Below, in pieces: positions 1 through 6,262 of a stretch of 8,848 nucleotides of DNA. Position 1 is the stretch's first letter. Each line of letters starts with the position of its first letter. The notes beneath the pieces were generated by a model. That model searched no databases. It saw only the letters and a program-made list of their open reading frames with translations, and was not told where the DNA came from. Made by a program: the position numbers and the translations under genes. Source of the stretch: an uncultured Bacteroidota bacterium. Lineage in GTDB: Bacteria; Bacteroidota; Bacteroidia; Chitinophagales; Chitinophagaceae. The stretch lies in contig CAMLEX010000161.1 of the NCBI GenBank assembly GCA_946479055.1, positions 1 to 8,848 on the forward strand. Direction: 5' to 3'.

Positions 1-24
1 GGTATGAGTTAAACCGATTTTCAT
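1..24 (-). CDS. 5' end of an unidentified gene, possibly a peptidase C26 gamma-glutamyl hydrolase (partial)
   Basis: Reading leftwards, an ATG at 24-22 opens a frame that runs to the window edge without a stop and encodes MKIGLTHT. It begins 10 bp after the stop of the iron alcohol dehydrogenase, behind an A-rich leader, which is the usual arrangement for a co-transcribed gene in this phylum. Eight residues cannot identify a family. A short hydrophobic 'KIGLT' strand at the very N-terminus is nevertheless what class I glutamine-amidotransferase-like folds, including peptidase C26 (PuuD-like gamma-glutamyl hydrolases), usually start with. Such an enzyme would fit the glutamylation pathway suggested by the upstream genes. 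The frame itself is directly visible; the product is a guess. Confidence 0.35.
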
Positions 25-34
25 TTTTTTTTAT

Positions 35-1183
35 TTATAAAGCAGCCATGTATAGTTTTTTAAAATCATCCCGGCTTACAGGTTTTGGATTATTAGGATG
101 TGCGAAATCGGCAAAAGCAAGATCAGCCAATGTATCCAAATGTTTTTCCTTCACGTGTATATCTCTCAGCTTGTGCGGTATATTGATTTTTGAATTAAGA
201 TCAAACAAATAGTTGACAACAGCTTCGCCGGTTTCTTCTTTCAACTCCAAAGTTCTGGCAATACGGCGAAACTTATCCTCAAACCCGGCAATATTAAATT
301 TCATGCCGTAGGGTAAGTTCACGGCATTGGCAAGCCCGTGATGCGTATCCAACAAAGAAGAAAGCGGGTGAGCCAATGAATGCACAACTCCCAGCCCTTT
401 CTGAAAGGCAATGGCACCCATCATTGATGCTATCAGCATTTTACTTCTTGATTGAAGATCGGGCCGGTTTGTTGCGGTTTCCAGTGCATCTTTAATTAAT
501 GAAATACCTTCCAATGCAATACCGTCGCAAATAGGATGTGGATTTTTGGCAAGGAATGCTTCCATATTATGTGTCAATGCATCCATGCCGGTGGCAGCTG
601 TAATAAATGGAGGAATATCCATGGTAAGCAAGGGATCCGCAAAAACGACCTTTGCGATCAGCTTTGGTGAAAACAAGATCTTTTTCTGGTGTGTTTCATC
701 ATCGGAAATAATAGCACTACGGCCTACTTCACTGCCTGTACCCGCCGTAGTAGGAACAGTAATAAAATGCGGAACGTCATTGGTGACATAGATATCACCG
801 CCGATCAGGTCATCATATTTAAAAAGATCTTCCCGGTGGTTAATGCGCAATACAATGGCTCTTGCAACATCCAATGCAGCCCCGCCGCCAATACCGATAA
901 TGCAATCCCTGTTGGTATTATCCCAAACATCTGTGCCTTTATACACGTCTGACTTCACCGGGTTTTTATGAATATCATGAAAGACCTCAGCGGAAATTTG
1001 TTTATGCTGCAGGTCTTTGATAATTGTTTTGAAAAATGATAATTGTTCAATATTCGGATCAGTTACGATTAATGGAGCTTTCAAATTGTTTTGTTTCAGG
1101 TAGCCTGGTAATTCTTTTATAGCTCCTGCACCAAAGCGGATTGTTGTTGGAAAATTGTATTGATATATTTTGTCAAATGTCAT
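35..1183 (-). CDS. Iron-containing (group III) alcohol dehydrogenase
   Basis: This 382-residue protein has the full length and motifs of the Fe-dependent alcohol dehydrogenase family, which oxidises alcohols or reduces aldehydes with NAD(P) in the cytoplasm. The N-terminal nucleotide-binding half carries the glycine-rich GIGGG-AALD stretch (97-105) and the PTTAGTGSE motif (144-152). The helical C-terminal half carries the metal ligands expected by comparison with FucO: D201 and H205 in GMDALTH, H268 in VVHSLAH, and H282 in THHGLANA. The start ATG at 1183 is preceded by AAGAGA, a weak ribosome-binding-like stretch. It lies 176 bp downstream of the glutamine-synthetase-like gene on the same strand, with a repeat element between them. 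In context its substrate may be a gamma-glutamylated amino alcohol, but the sequence alone does not show that. The family call is secure; the substrate is inferred. Confidence 0.93.
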   Translation of the reverse strand: MTFDKIYQYNFPTTIRFGAGAIKELPGYLKQNNLKAPLIVTDPNIEQLSFFKTIIKDLQHKQISAEVFHDIHKNPVKSDVYKGTDVWDNTNRDCIIGIGGGAALDVARAIVLRINHREDLFKYDDLIGGDIYVTNDVPHFITVPTTAGTGSEVGRSAIISDDETHQKKILFSPKLIAKVVFADPLLTMDIPPFITAATGMDALTHNMEAFLAKNPHPICDGIALEGISLIKDALETATNRPDLQSRSKMLIASMMGAIAFQKGLGVVHSLAHPLSSLLDTHHGLANAVNLPYGMKFNIAGFEDKFRRIARTLELKEETGEAVVNYLFDLNSKINIPHKLRDIHVKEKHLDTLADLAFADFAHPNNPKPVSRDDFKKLYMAAL

Positions 1184-1250
1184 ATTCTCTTTTATTAAAA
1201 TTATAGATAGGTTACAGATACATCCGGATTTTTACAAAGGAACAAAATGC

Positions 1251-1349
1251 TTAACCGCTAGGATGCGGAGACGCAAGGTTTCGCCAGGAATGCATTTAAT
1301 AGTATATAATTCTTTGCGTTTCTTCGCTACTTAGCGTCTTCGCGGTTAA
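1251..1349. repeat. Imperfect inverted repeat, likely dispersed intergenic element
   Basis: The arms begin and end with the perfect 8-bp pair TTAACCGC (1251-1258) and GCGGTTAA (1342-1349). The next eight bases pair about 6/8, with scattered matches beyond (GGAGACGCAAGG against GAAACGCAAAGA on the other strand). Both arms use the same short vocabulary (GCGGAGACGCAAGG, TTTGCGTTTCTTCGC, TTAGCGTCTTCGCGG). It fills most of the gap between the glutamine-synthetase-like gene, whose stop lies 10 bp away, and the alcohol dehydrogenase. It resembles the 'accgcaaagacgcaaag' type of non-coding repeat I recall from environmental bacterial genomes. Copy number in this genome cannot be judged from one window. 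Confidence 0.5.
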
Positions 1350-1359
1350 ACCAGGCAAG

Positions 1360-2730
1360 TTATATAATCTCAAAATATCTTTTTAGTTCCCAATCCGTCA
1401 CCACTTTTGAAAACTGTCGCCATTCCCATTCTCTTGTGCCCGTAAAATGATTCACGAAAGTTTCTCCAAACAATTCTTTGGCAAGCGGAGATTCTTTCAT
1501 GGCTTGTGTTGCTTCCCATAAGTTTTTAGGAAGTATCCCATTTTTTGTATCAGCATAACCACTTCCTTTAGTTGGCAATGATTTTAATTTCAATTTATTT
1601 TTTATCCCGTATAAACCGGATGCGAGGCATGCCGCCATTGCCAGGTACGGATTGGAATCAGATCCTACCACTCTTGTTTCTAATCTTGTGGATTTAGGAT
1701 CACCCGCCAATACTCTTAATGCCGTCGTACGGTTATCTATTGCCCATGTTAATGTTGTCGGCGCCCATGCGCCTTCTACTAATCTTTTATAACTATTGAT
1801 AACAGGGGCGTACATAGGAAGAATATAAGGCATACAATGCAACTGCCCGGCAATATAACTTTCCATCAAAGAGCTGATGCCTGTTTTATTTTTTTTATCA
1901 AAAAATAAATTCTCTTTTCTATTAGCAGACCAAAGGCTTTGGTGTACATGGCCGCTGCAACCGGGAAGATTTTCATTCCATTTAGCCATGAAAGAAGCAA
2001 TAATACCATGCCGGTGTGCAATTTCTTTTACACTGCTTTTAAACACAACAGCACGATCTGCAGCTTCCAGTATTTCCGAATATAGAATGGCTGCTTCATA
2101 TACACCGGGACCGGTTTCTGTATGTATACCTTCCAGTGGTACATTCATTTTTTTCAATAAATCAAACAGAGCATGAAAATAATCTCCTTCCTGTGAGGCA
2201 CGAAGTACAGAATATCCAAACATGCCCGGCGTCATCGGTTGGGGATTGCGAAAATTATTTTTATATAACTCTTCCCTGTTATCAATAAAATTAAACCATT
2301 CAAATTCCTGCGAGAAATAAGGAATGTATCCGGAATTGGTAGCTTGCTTCGTTATTTTTTTCAGCAATGTTCTTGGACAAACTGCAGCGAGATCAGTTTT
2401 TTCATTACTGAAATCTGCTAAGAAAAAAGGCAAATCATTTTCCCAGGGAATCTGCCGGAATGTTTGTACATCTGGTGTTGCCAATGCATCAGGATAGCCC
2501 GTATGCCAGCCTGTTACTGCAGCGTTATCATAAGCAACATCAGCAGCATCCCAACCGAATACAACATCACAAAAACCAAATCCCTTTTCTGCAACAGATA
2601 CAAATTTTTCAAAGCTGATCACTTTGCCACGCAATATGCCATCTATATCTGTAACGGCCAGCTTTACTTTTTCTGTTTTATCAGCAGCCAGTTTTTGTAT
2701 AATTTCTTTAATGGTTATCGGATGTTCCAT
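1360..2730 (-). CDS. Glutamine synthetase-fold gamma-glutamyl-amine ligase (GlnA4/IpuC/PuuA-like)
   Basis: The 456-residue protein has the complete glutamine synthetase fold, which joins glutamate to an amine using ATP. Recognisable active-site elements are SQEFEWF (140-146), HTETGPGVYEAAI (203-215, with E205 and E212), GCSGHVHQSL (257-266, with H261), NSYKRLVEG (312-320), DNRTTALR (332-339) and RLETRVVGSDSNPYL (349-363, with E351 and R353). The loop that in true glutamine synthetases reads FDGSS is replaced by a VFGWDAADVAYDN stretch (57-69) followed by TGWHTGYPDA (73-82), and the NLY adenylylation motif is absent. Both point to the branch that glutamylates organic amines such as ethanolamine, isopropylamine or polyamines rather than ammonia. 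Its start codon lies inside the permease gene, so the two are probably translationally coupled. Ethanolamine is the favoured substrate because of that permease, but this is inference. Confidence 0.85.
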   Translation of the reverse strand: MEHPITIKEIIQKLAADKTEKVKLAVTDIDGILRGKVISFEKFVSVAEKGFGFCDVVFGWDAADVAYDNAAVTGWHTGYPDALATPDVQTFRQIPWENDLPFFLADFSNEKTDLAAVCPRTLLKKITKQATNSGYIPYFSQEFEWFNFIDNREELYKNNFRNPQPMTPGMFGYSVLRASQEGDYFHALFDLLKKMNVPLEGIHTETGPGVYEAAILYSEILEAADRAVVFKSSVKEIAHRHGIIASFMAKWNENLPGCSGHVHQSLWSANRKENLFFDKKNKTGISSLMESYIAGQLHCMPYILPMYAPVINSYKRLVEGAWAPTTLTWAIDNRTTALRVLAGDPKSTRLETRVVGSDSNPYLAMAACLASGLYGIKNKLKLKSLPTKGSGYADTKNGILPKNLWEATQAMKESPLAKELFGETFVNHFTGTREWEWRQFSKVVTDWELKRYFEII

Positions 2731-4057
2731 GGAGTGTTTTTTTTACAGCAAGGTGAAACCAAATATAAGAAAGGCCCAGTATGCCAAAATAGATCAATGC
2801 CAGTTTTATGTTTAATGTCGTCATTGCTACTAAAGCTACAAAAGCGATGACAAGGGCGATCACGGGAAAATAGGGATAAAATGGTACCCGAAACGGTCGA
2901 ATCATGGTTGGTTCTTTCCTTCTTAAGGCTATCACTGTTATCATTGAAAGTACATACAAGGTTAAGGCGCCAAAGCAGGCAATTGTAATGATCTCGGAAG
3001 TTTTGCCGGTGAGCAAAGCGATAATGCCAACAAGCATATTAATAAGTAAAGCATTGGCCGGTGTTTTAAATTTCAGGTGTACTTTTCCAAACAACGAAGG
3101 AATATAATTTACTCGGCCAAATTCAAAAGTAGCACGGCCGGCAGCAAGTATAATCCCATGAAAGGAGGCCACTAATCCCATCAAGCCAATCGTGATGAGT
3201 AAATGATATAACCAGCCACTATTACCTGTGATCTGTGCCAATGCTAATGGTAATGGTGAATCGGAAGCAGGAGCTCCGGGGGACGGATATACTATTTTTT
3301 CCCAACCACCTACTCCAACTGCTCCTAAAAAAGTAAGGATGCATAAAACGATCAATGTGGCGAGTGCGGAACCAAAACCACGTAATATATTCTTTTGTGG
3401 GTTGATGGTTTCTTCGGCTACGTTGGCTACGCCTTCTATCGCCAGGAAAAACCAGATGGCAAAAGGTATAGCAGCCCATACTCCCTTCCAGCCAAAAGGA
3501 AAAGCATTCAGCTCTAAATTTTTTATTTCAAAATGTGGTAAAGTGACACCAGCAAAAAGTAATAATTCAAAAACAGCAAATACAGTGATGATCAATTCAA
3601 ATGTTGCAGCAGCTTTTACTCCATAAATATTTAAAGCTGTAAAAATGATATAGGCTGTAATGGCAATTGCTGCAACGGATATTTGCGGAAAAAAAATATG
3701 AAAATAAGCCCCGATAGCAGCAGCAATGGCAGGTGGTGCAAAAATAAACTCAATGATCTGTGACATGCCGGCAATGAAACCCAGGTCCTTTCCAAGACCC
3801 CGATTAGCATAATCAAATACTCCGCCGGCTTTTGGAATAGCACAGGCCAGTTCTGTATAAGAAAAAGTAAAAGTGATGTAAAGAATAATAATGAAAAAAG
3901 TAGCTATGGCTAATCCATAAGTACCGCCTGCAGCAAGACCGAGGTTCCAGCCAAAATACATTCCTGAGATAACATAGCCGACACCCATACCCCATAACAT
4001 CAGGGGGCCAAGGCTTCGGGATAATTGTGGGGTAGAATCAACCGGTTTCTTTGGCAT
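2708..4057 (-). CDS. APC-family amino acid/amine permease, ethanolamine permease-like
   Basis: A 449-residue integral membrane protein with about twelve hydrophobic segments (roughly 15-38, 45-66, 90-120, 127-146, 150-172, 192-215, 228-250, 283-305, 333-351, 354-377, 396-416, 418-436), as expected for an APC-superfamily cation symporter. TM1 has the broken-helix glycine-rich GMGVGYVISGMYFGWNLG pattern (23-40), and residues 68-86 read TELACAIPKAGGVFDYANR, a typical APC TM2-loop motif. The combination with GGTYG (44-48) and EFIFAPPAIAAAIGAY (103-118) is what I associate with the ethanolamine permease subfamily. It begins 79 bp after the PaaA gene and ends 23 nt inside the downstream glutamine-synthetase-like gene, so uptake and glutamylation of one substrate are probably co-expressed. 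The APC assignment is firm; the ethanolamine specificity is likely but unproven. Confidence 0.85.
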   Translation of the reverse strand: MPKKPVDSTPQLSRSLGPLMLWGMGVGYVISGMYFGWNLGLAAGGTYGLAIATFFIIILYITFTFSYTELACAIPKAGGVFDYANRGLGKDLGFIAGMSQIIEFIFAPPAIAAAIGAYFHIFFPQISVAAIAITAYIIFTALNIYGVKAAATFELIITVFAVFELLLFAGVTLPHFEIKNLELNAFPFGWKGVWAAIPFAIWFFLAIEGVANVAEETINPQKNILRGFGSALATLIVLCILTFLGAVGVGGWEKIVYPSPGAPASDSPLPLALAQITGNSGWLYHLLITIGLMGLVASFHGIILAAGRATFEFGRVNYIPSLFGKVHLKFKTPANALLINMLVGIIALLTGKTSEIITIACFGALTLYVLSMITVIALRRKEPTMIRPFRVPFYPYFPVIALVIAFVALVAMTTLNIKLALIYFGILGLSYIWFHLAVKKTLHGTSDNH

Positions 4058-4136
4058 AATTGGTTTATGCTTAAAGATAGCGGTTTAGTTGATTCGTTGG
4101 AATTTGGTGGAATCAATTAAGAGGTTGACAAGTTCA

Positions 4137-5078
4137 TCAGGCCGCTTCTTTTTTCTTCCGCCTCTTCTCTGCAAATGCAGTCGCCGCTTCCCTTACCCAG
4201 GCTCCGTCTTCCCATGCTTTTCTTCTTGCATCTAAGCGTTGTTTATTACAAGGGCCATTTCCTTTTACTACATTCCAGAATTCATCCCAGTTGATCTCAC
4301 CAAAATCATAATGCTTTTTTGCTTCATTCCATTTCAAATCAGGATCAGGCAAGACCATATTTAATACCTTAACCTGTTCGGCACACATATCAACAAAATT
4401 CTGGCGCAGCTCATCATTGGTTTTTCTTTTGATCTTCCATTTCATGCTCTGGTCTGAATTGGTGGATTCGCTGTCTTTAGGTCCAAACATCATTAACGAT
4501 GGCCACCACCAGCGGTTGATAGCATCCTGGCACATGGCTTTTTGTTCGTTGGTGCCTTTTGACAAGGTTAGCAATATTTCAAACCCCTGACGTTGGTGAA
4601 AACTTTCTTCTTTGCAAATTCTAACCATCGCTCTTGCATAGGGCCCGTGTGAAGTGCGGCAAAGCATCACCTGGTTTAAAATAGCTGCACCATCAACCAG
4701 CCAACCGATTGCACCCATATCGGCCCATGTCAATGTAGGGTAATTAAAGATGGAAGAATATTTGGCCTTACCACTATGCAGGTCATTGATCATTTGTTCG
4801 CGGGTAGTGCCCAATGTTTCTGCTGCAGAATATAAATACAATCCATGTCCAGCTTCGTCCTGTACTTTGGCTAATAAAATGGCTTTTCTTTTTAATGAAG
4901 GTGCACGGGTTATCCATTCTCCTTCGGGCAGCATCCCTACTATTTCACTATGTGCATGCTGACTTATCTGCCGCACCAAAGTTTTGCGGTAAGCATCAGG
5001 CATCCAGTCCTTGGGCTCGATCTTTATTTCATTATCTATTTTTTGCTGAAATATATTTTCTAAATCCTGAACGGGCAT
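4137..5078 (-). CDS. paaA: 1,2-phenylacetyl-CoA epoxidase, catalytic subunit A
   Basis: PaaA is the di-iron catalytic subunit of the multicomponent oxygenase that epoxidises the aromatic ring of phenylacetyl-CoA in aerobic phenylacetate breakdown. It works in the cytoplasm with PaaC, PaaB and the reductase PaaE. Counting from the ATG, this copy has the ferritin-like ligands E45 (HAHSEIVGM), E75 and H78 (DEAGH), and E158 and H161 (EESFH). The family signatures EPKDWMPD and [10 protein letters not shown] are also present. At 313 residues it is full length and intact, with a Lys/Arg-rich tail. I start it at the ATG at 5078. A TTG two codons upstream (5084) is in frame but less likely, and a promoter-like box lies just beyond it. 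No paaB, paaC, paaD or paaE is adjacent: the flanking genes are a permease and a TIM-barrel protein, which is unusual for this gene. Confidence 0.92.
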   Translation of the reverse strand: MPVQDLENIFQQKIDNEIKIEPKDWMPDAYRKTLVRQISQHAHSEIVGMLPEGEWITRAPSLKRKAILLAKVQDEAGHGLYLYSAAETLGTTREQMINDLHSGKAKYSSIFNYPTLTWADMGAIGWLVDGAAILNQVMLCRTSHGPYARAMVRICKEESFHQRQGFEILLTLSKGTNEQKAMCQDAINRWWWPSLMMFGPKDSESTNSDQSMKWKIKRKTNDELRQNFVDMCAEQVKVLNMVLPDPDLKWNEAKKHYDFGEINWDEFWNVVKGNGPCNKQRLDARRKAWEDGAWVREAATAFAEKRRKKKEAA

Positions 5079-5100
5079 TAGCAAAGTGATTTTTGAAAAA

Positions 5101-5108
5101 CAAATTTA
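5101..5108 (-). promoter_or_regulatory. Candidate Bacteroidota -7 box for paaA
   Basis: On the minus strand these bases read TAAATTTG, an exact match to the Bacteroidota -7 consensus TAnnTTTG. Transcription would begin near 5094, leaving a leader of about 16 nt before the ATG at 5078. No TTG/TTTG -33 element is seen at the usual 17-23 nt spacing, so the call rests on the -7 box and its position. Confidence 0.4.
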
Positions 5109-5198
5109 CAAAAAACTAACGTGTGTATTTGTCTTTGTATTTTCTGCTCATTGCTTTACCAATAGAAATATTATTATAAATCAGAAAGGAAGAAAATT

Positions 5199-6116
5199 TT
5201 ACAAAAAGCTATCACTGATCCTGTATGCTTCTATCAAAGCCAGTTCTCCTTCTTTACCCGGTTTTGAATTGCCATGTTCCATTCCCATTATCCCTCTATA
5301 ACCTCTACCGTGAATATATTTGAATACATTTTTGTAATTGATCTCACCTGTCGTTGGTTCTTTTCTTCCAGGATTGTCACCAATTTGAAAATAGGCAATC
5401 TCATCCCATGCCAATTCTATATTTTTAATCAGGTTGCCCTCATTCTTCTGCATATGATAGGTATCATATAATACTTTGCAGGAAGGACTGTTCACACCCC
5501 TGCATATTTCATAGGCCTGGTCAGTGGTTCGTAAAAAAAGATTGGGCGAATCACTTAATGCTTCCAATACCATGATGATCCCATGCGGTTCCAGAATTTC
5601 TGCTCCTCTTTTCAATCCATCGATGACATGTCCTGTTTGTATGCCAATGGGCAAATTCCTTTCAAAATCTCCGGGTACAACGGTTACCCATTTTGCATTT
5701 ACCCGTTTAGCTACTTCTACCGACTGGCGGCAACCCTGCAAAAAAATATCTATGTATTCTTTTTTACCCGCAGCAAGAGAATTAGCGGAGTTTCCTCCTT
5801 TGGGAACAACAAAAACACCCATTTTCATACCGAGTTTGGCCAGTGTTTCACCGATTTTGGTTTGTTGTTCTACACTGCGTCCTGTCATACCATTGTCTTC
5901 TATAGAACGAAAACCTTTATCATAAGCAAACTTTATCTGGTCAATAAAATCCTCCCCGCCATGATTTTTGAACATGCCATCATGAAAAGCATAATCCAGG
6001 TTAAAGGGGTTATCTTTTTGATCAGGTTTTTTGGGGTCTTTGCCAAAAACTTTTGCAGTGGTGGATACGGCTGCACCGGCGAGAAGCCCGTTACGAACAA
6101 AATTTCTACGATTCAT
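5199..6116 (-). CDS. Hydroxypyruvate isomerase-like TIM-barrel protein with Tat signal
   Basis: The 305-residue protein starts with a twin-arginine signal (NRRNFVRNGLLAGAAV, residues 2-17), so the mature protein probably acts in the periplasm. From about residue 38 it follows the Hyi branch of xylose-isomerase-like TIM barrels. Visible signatures are VLEAL (183-187), LYDTYHMQ (216-223), the characteristic IGDNPGRKEPTTGEINY (245-261) and GMEHG (278-282). E185, D218, H221 and E280 are the likely metal or acid-base residues by comparison with Hyi and related epimerases. Cytosolic Hyi interconverts hydroxypyruvate and tartronate semialdehyde, but exported Bacteroidota relatives more likely isomerise or epimerise sugars or oxidised sugars. 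It diverges from an FGE-like/Gfo-Idh pair that also looks periplasmic, which supports a sugar role. The substrate is unknown. Confidence 0.85.
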   Translation of the reverse strand: MNRRNFVRNGLLAGAAVSTTAKVFGKDPKKPDQKDNPFNLDYAFHDGMFKNHGGEDFIDQIKFAYDKGFRSIEDNGMTGRSVEQQTKIGETLAKLGMKMGVFVVPKGGNSANSLAAGKKEYIDIFLQGCRQSVEVAKRVNAKWVTVVPGDFERNLPIGIQTGHVIDGLKRGAEILEPHGIIMVLEALSDSPNLFLRTTDQAYEICRGVNSPSCKVLYDTYHMQKNEGNLIKNIELAWDEIAYFQIGDNPGRKEPTTGEINYKNVFKYIHGRGYRGIMGMEHGNSKPGKEGELALIEAYRISDSFL

Positions 6117-6132
6117 AATTTTAGTTGAGGCT

Positions 6133-6165
6133 TCAATTTACCTATATATTTTATTTTAAAACAAA
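6133..6165 (-). promoter_or_regulatory. Candidate promoter of the hydroxypyruvate isomerase-like gene
   Basis: On the minus strand a TTTG (6165-6162) is followed after 21 nt by TAAATTGA (6140-6133), a 6/8 match to the TAnnTTTG -7 box at a permitted spacing. The predicted start near 6126 leaves a leader of about 10 nt before the ATG at 6116. The region is very AT-rich, so chance matches are easy. Confidence 0.25.
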
Positions 6166-6188
6166 TTTTTAACAAGATAGCGGCGGTG

Positions 6189-6198
6189 CAAACGTTTG
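6189..6198. promoter_or_regulatory. Perfect palindrome CAAACGTTTG, candidate operator
   Basis: A perfect 10-bp palindrome with a central CpG lies in the 146-bp gap between the divergent isomerase-like and FGE-like genes, upstream of both starts. LacI/PurR-family operators commonly have this form, with a core like AAACGTTT and a central CG. It could therefore be a shared operator controlling both transcription units. No regulator gene is present in the window, and a palindrome of this length can occur by chance. Confidence 0.3.
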
Positions 6199-6262
6199 AT
6201 AGGAATTACTGTATTCACTTTATAATGTTTATTCAATTAATATCTTCTTTATCTTCGGAGCA

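Noticed and set aside
2464..2850. Plus-strand open frames of 60-180 codons opposite the minus-strand genes (for example here and at 5583-6128)
   Set aside because: They lie antisense to well-supported genes, have low-complexity or Cys/Ser/Phe-rich products, and show no recognisable domain.
4072..4079. TATCTTTA on the minus strand, a near match to the -7 box before the permease
   Set aside because: It lacks the final G and has no -33 element at suitable spacing, so it is too weak to call in AT-rich DNA.
4089..4116. TTGATTC ... GAATCAA inverted repeat (7-bp arms, 14-nt loop) between paaA and the permease
   Set aside because: The stem is short and AT-rich, the loop is long, and no T-run follows on the minus strand, so it is not a convincing terminator or operator.
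5085..5198. Plus-strand short frame in the gap between paaA and the isomerase-like gene
   Set aside because: The gap is AT-rich, the frame runs into the antisense of the isomerase-like gene, and it encodes no recognisable protein. Only a promoter box for paaA is supported.
6221..6257. TATAATGT and TATCTTCG upstream of the FGE-like gene as plus-strand promoter boxes
   Set aside because: The first has several mismatches to TAnnTTTG. The second would leave almost no leader before the ATG at 6263. No promoter for this operon can be fixed.
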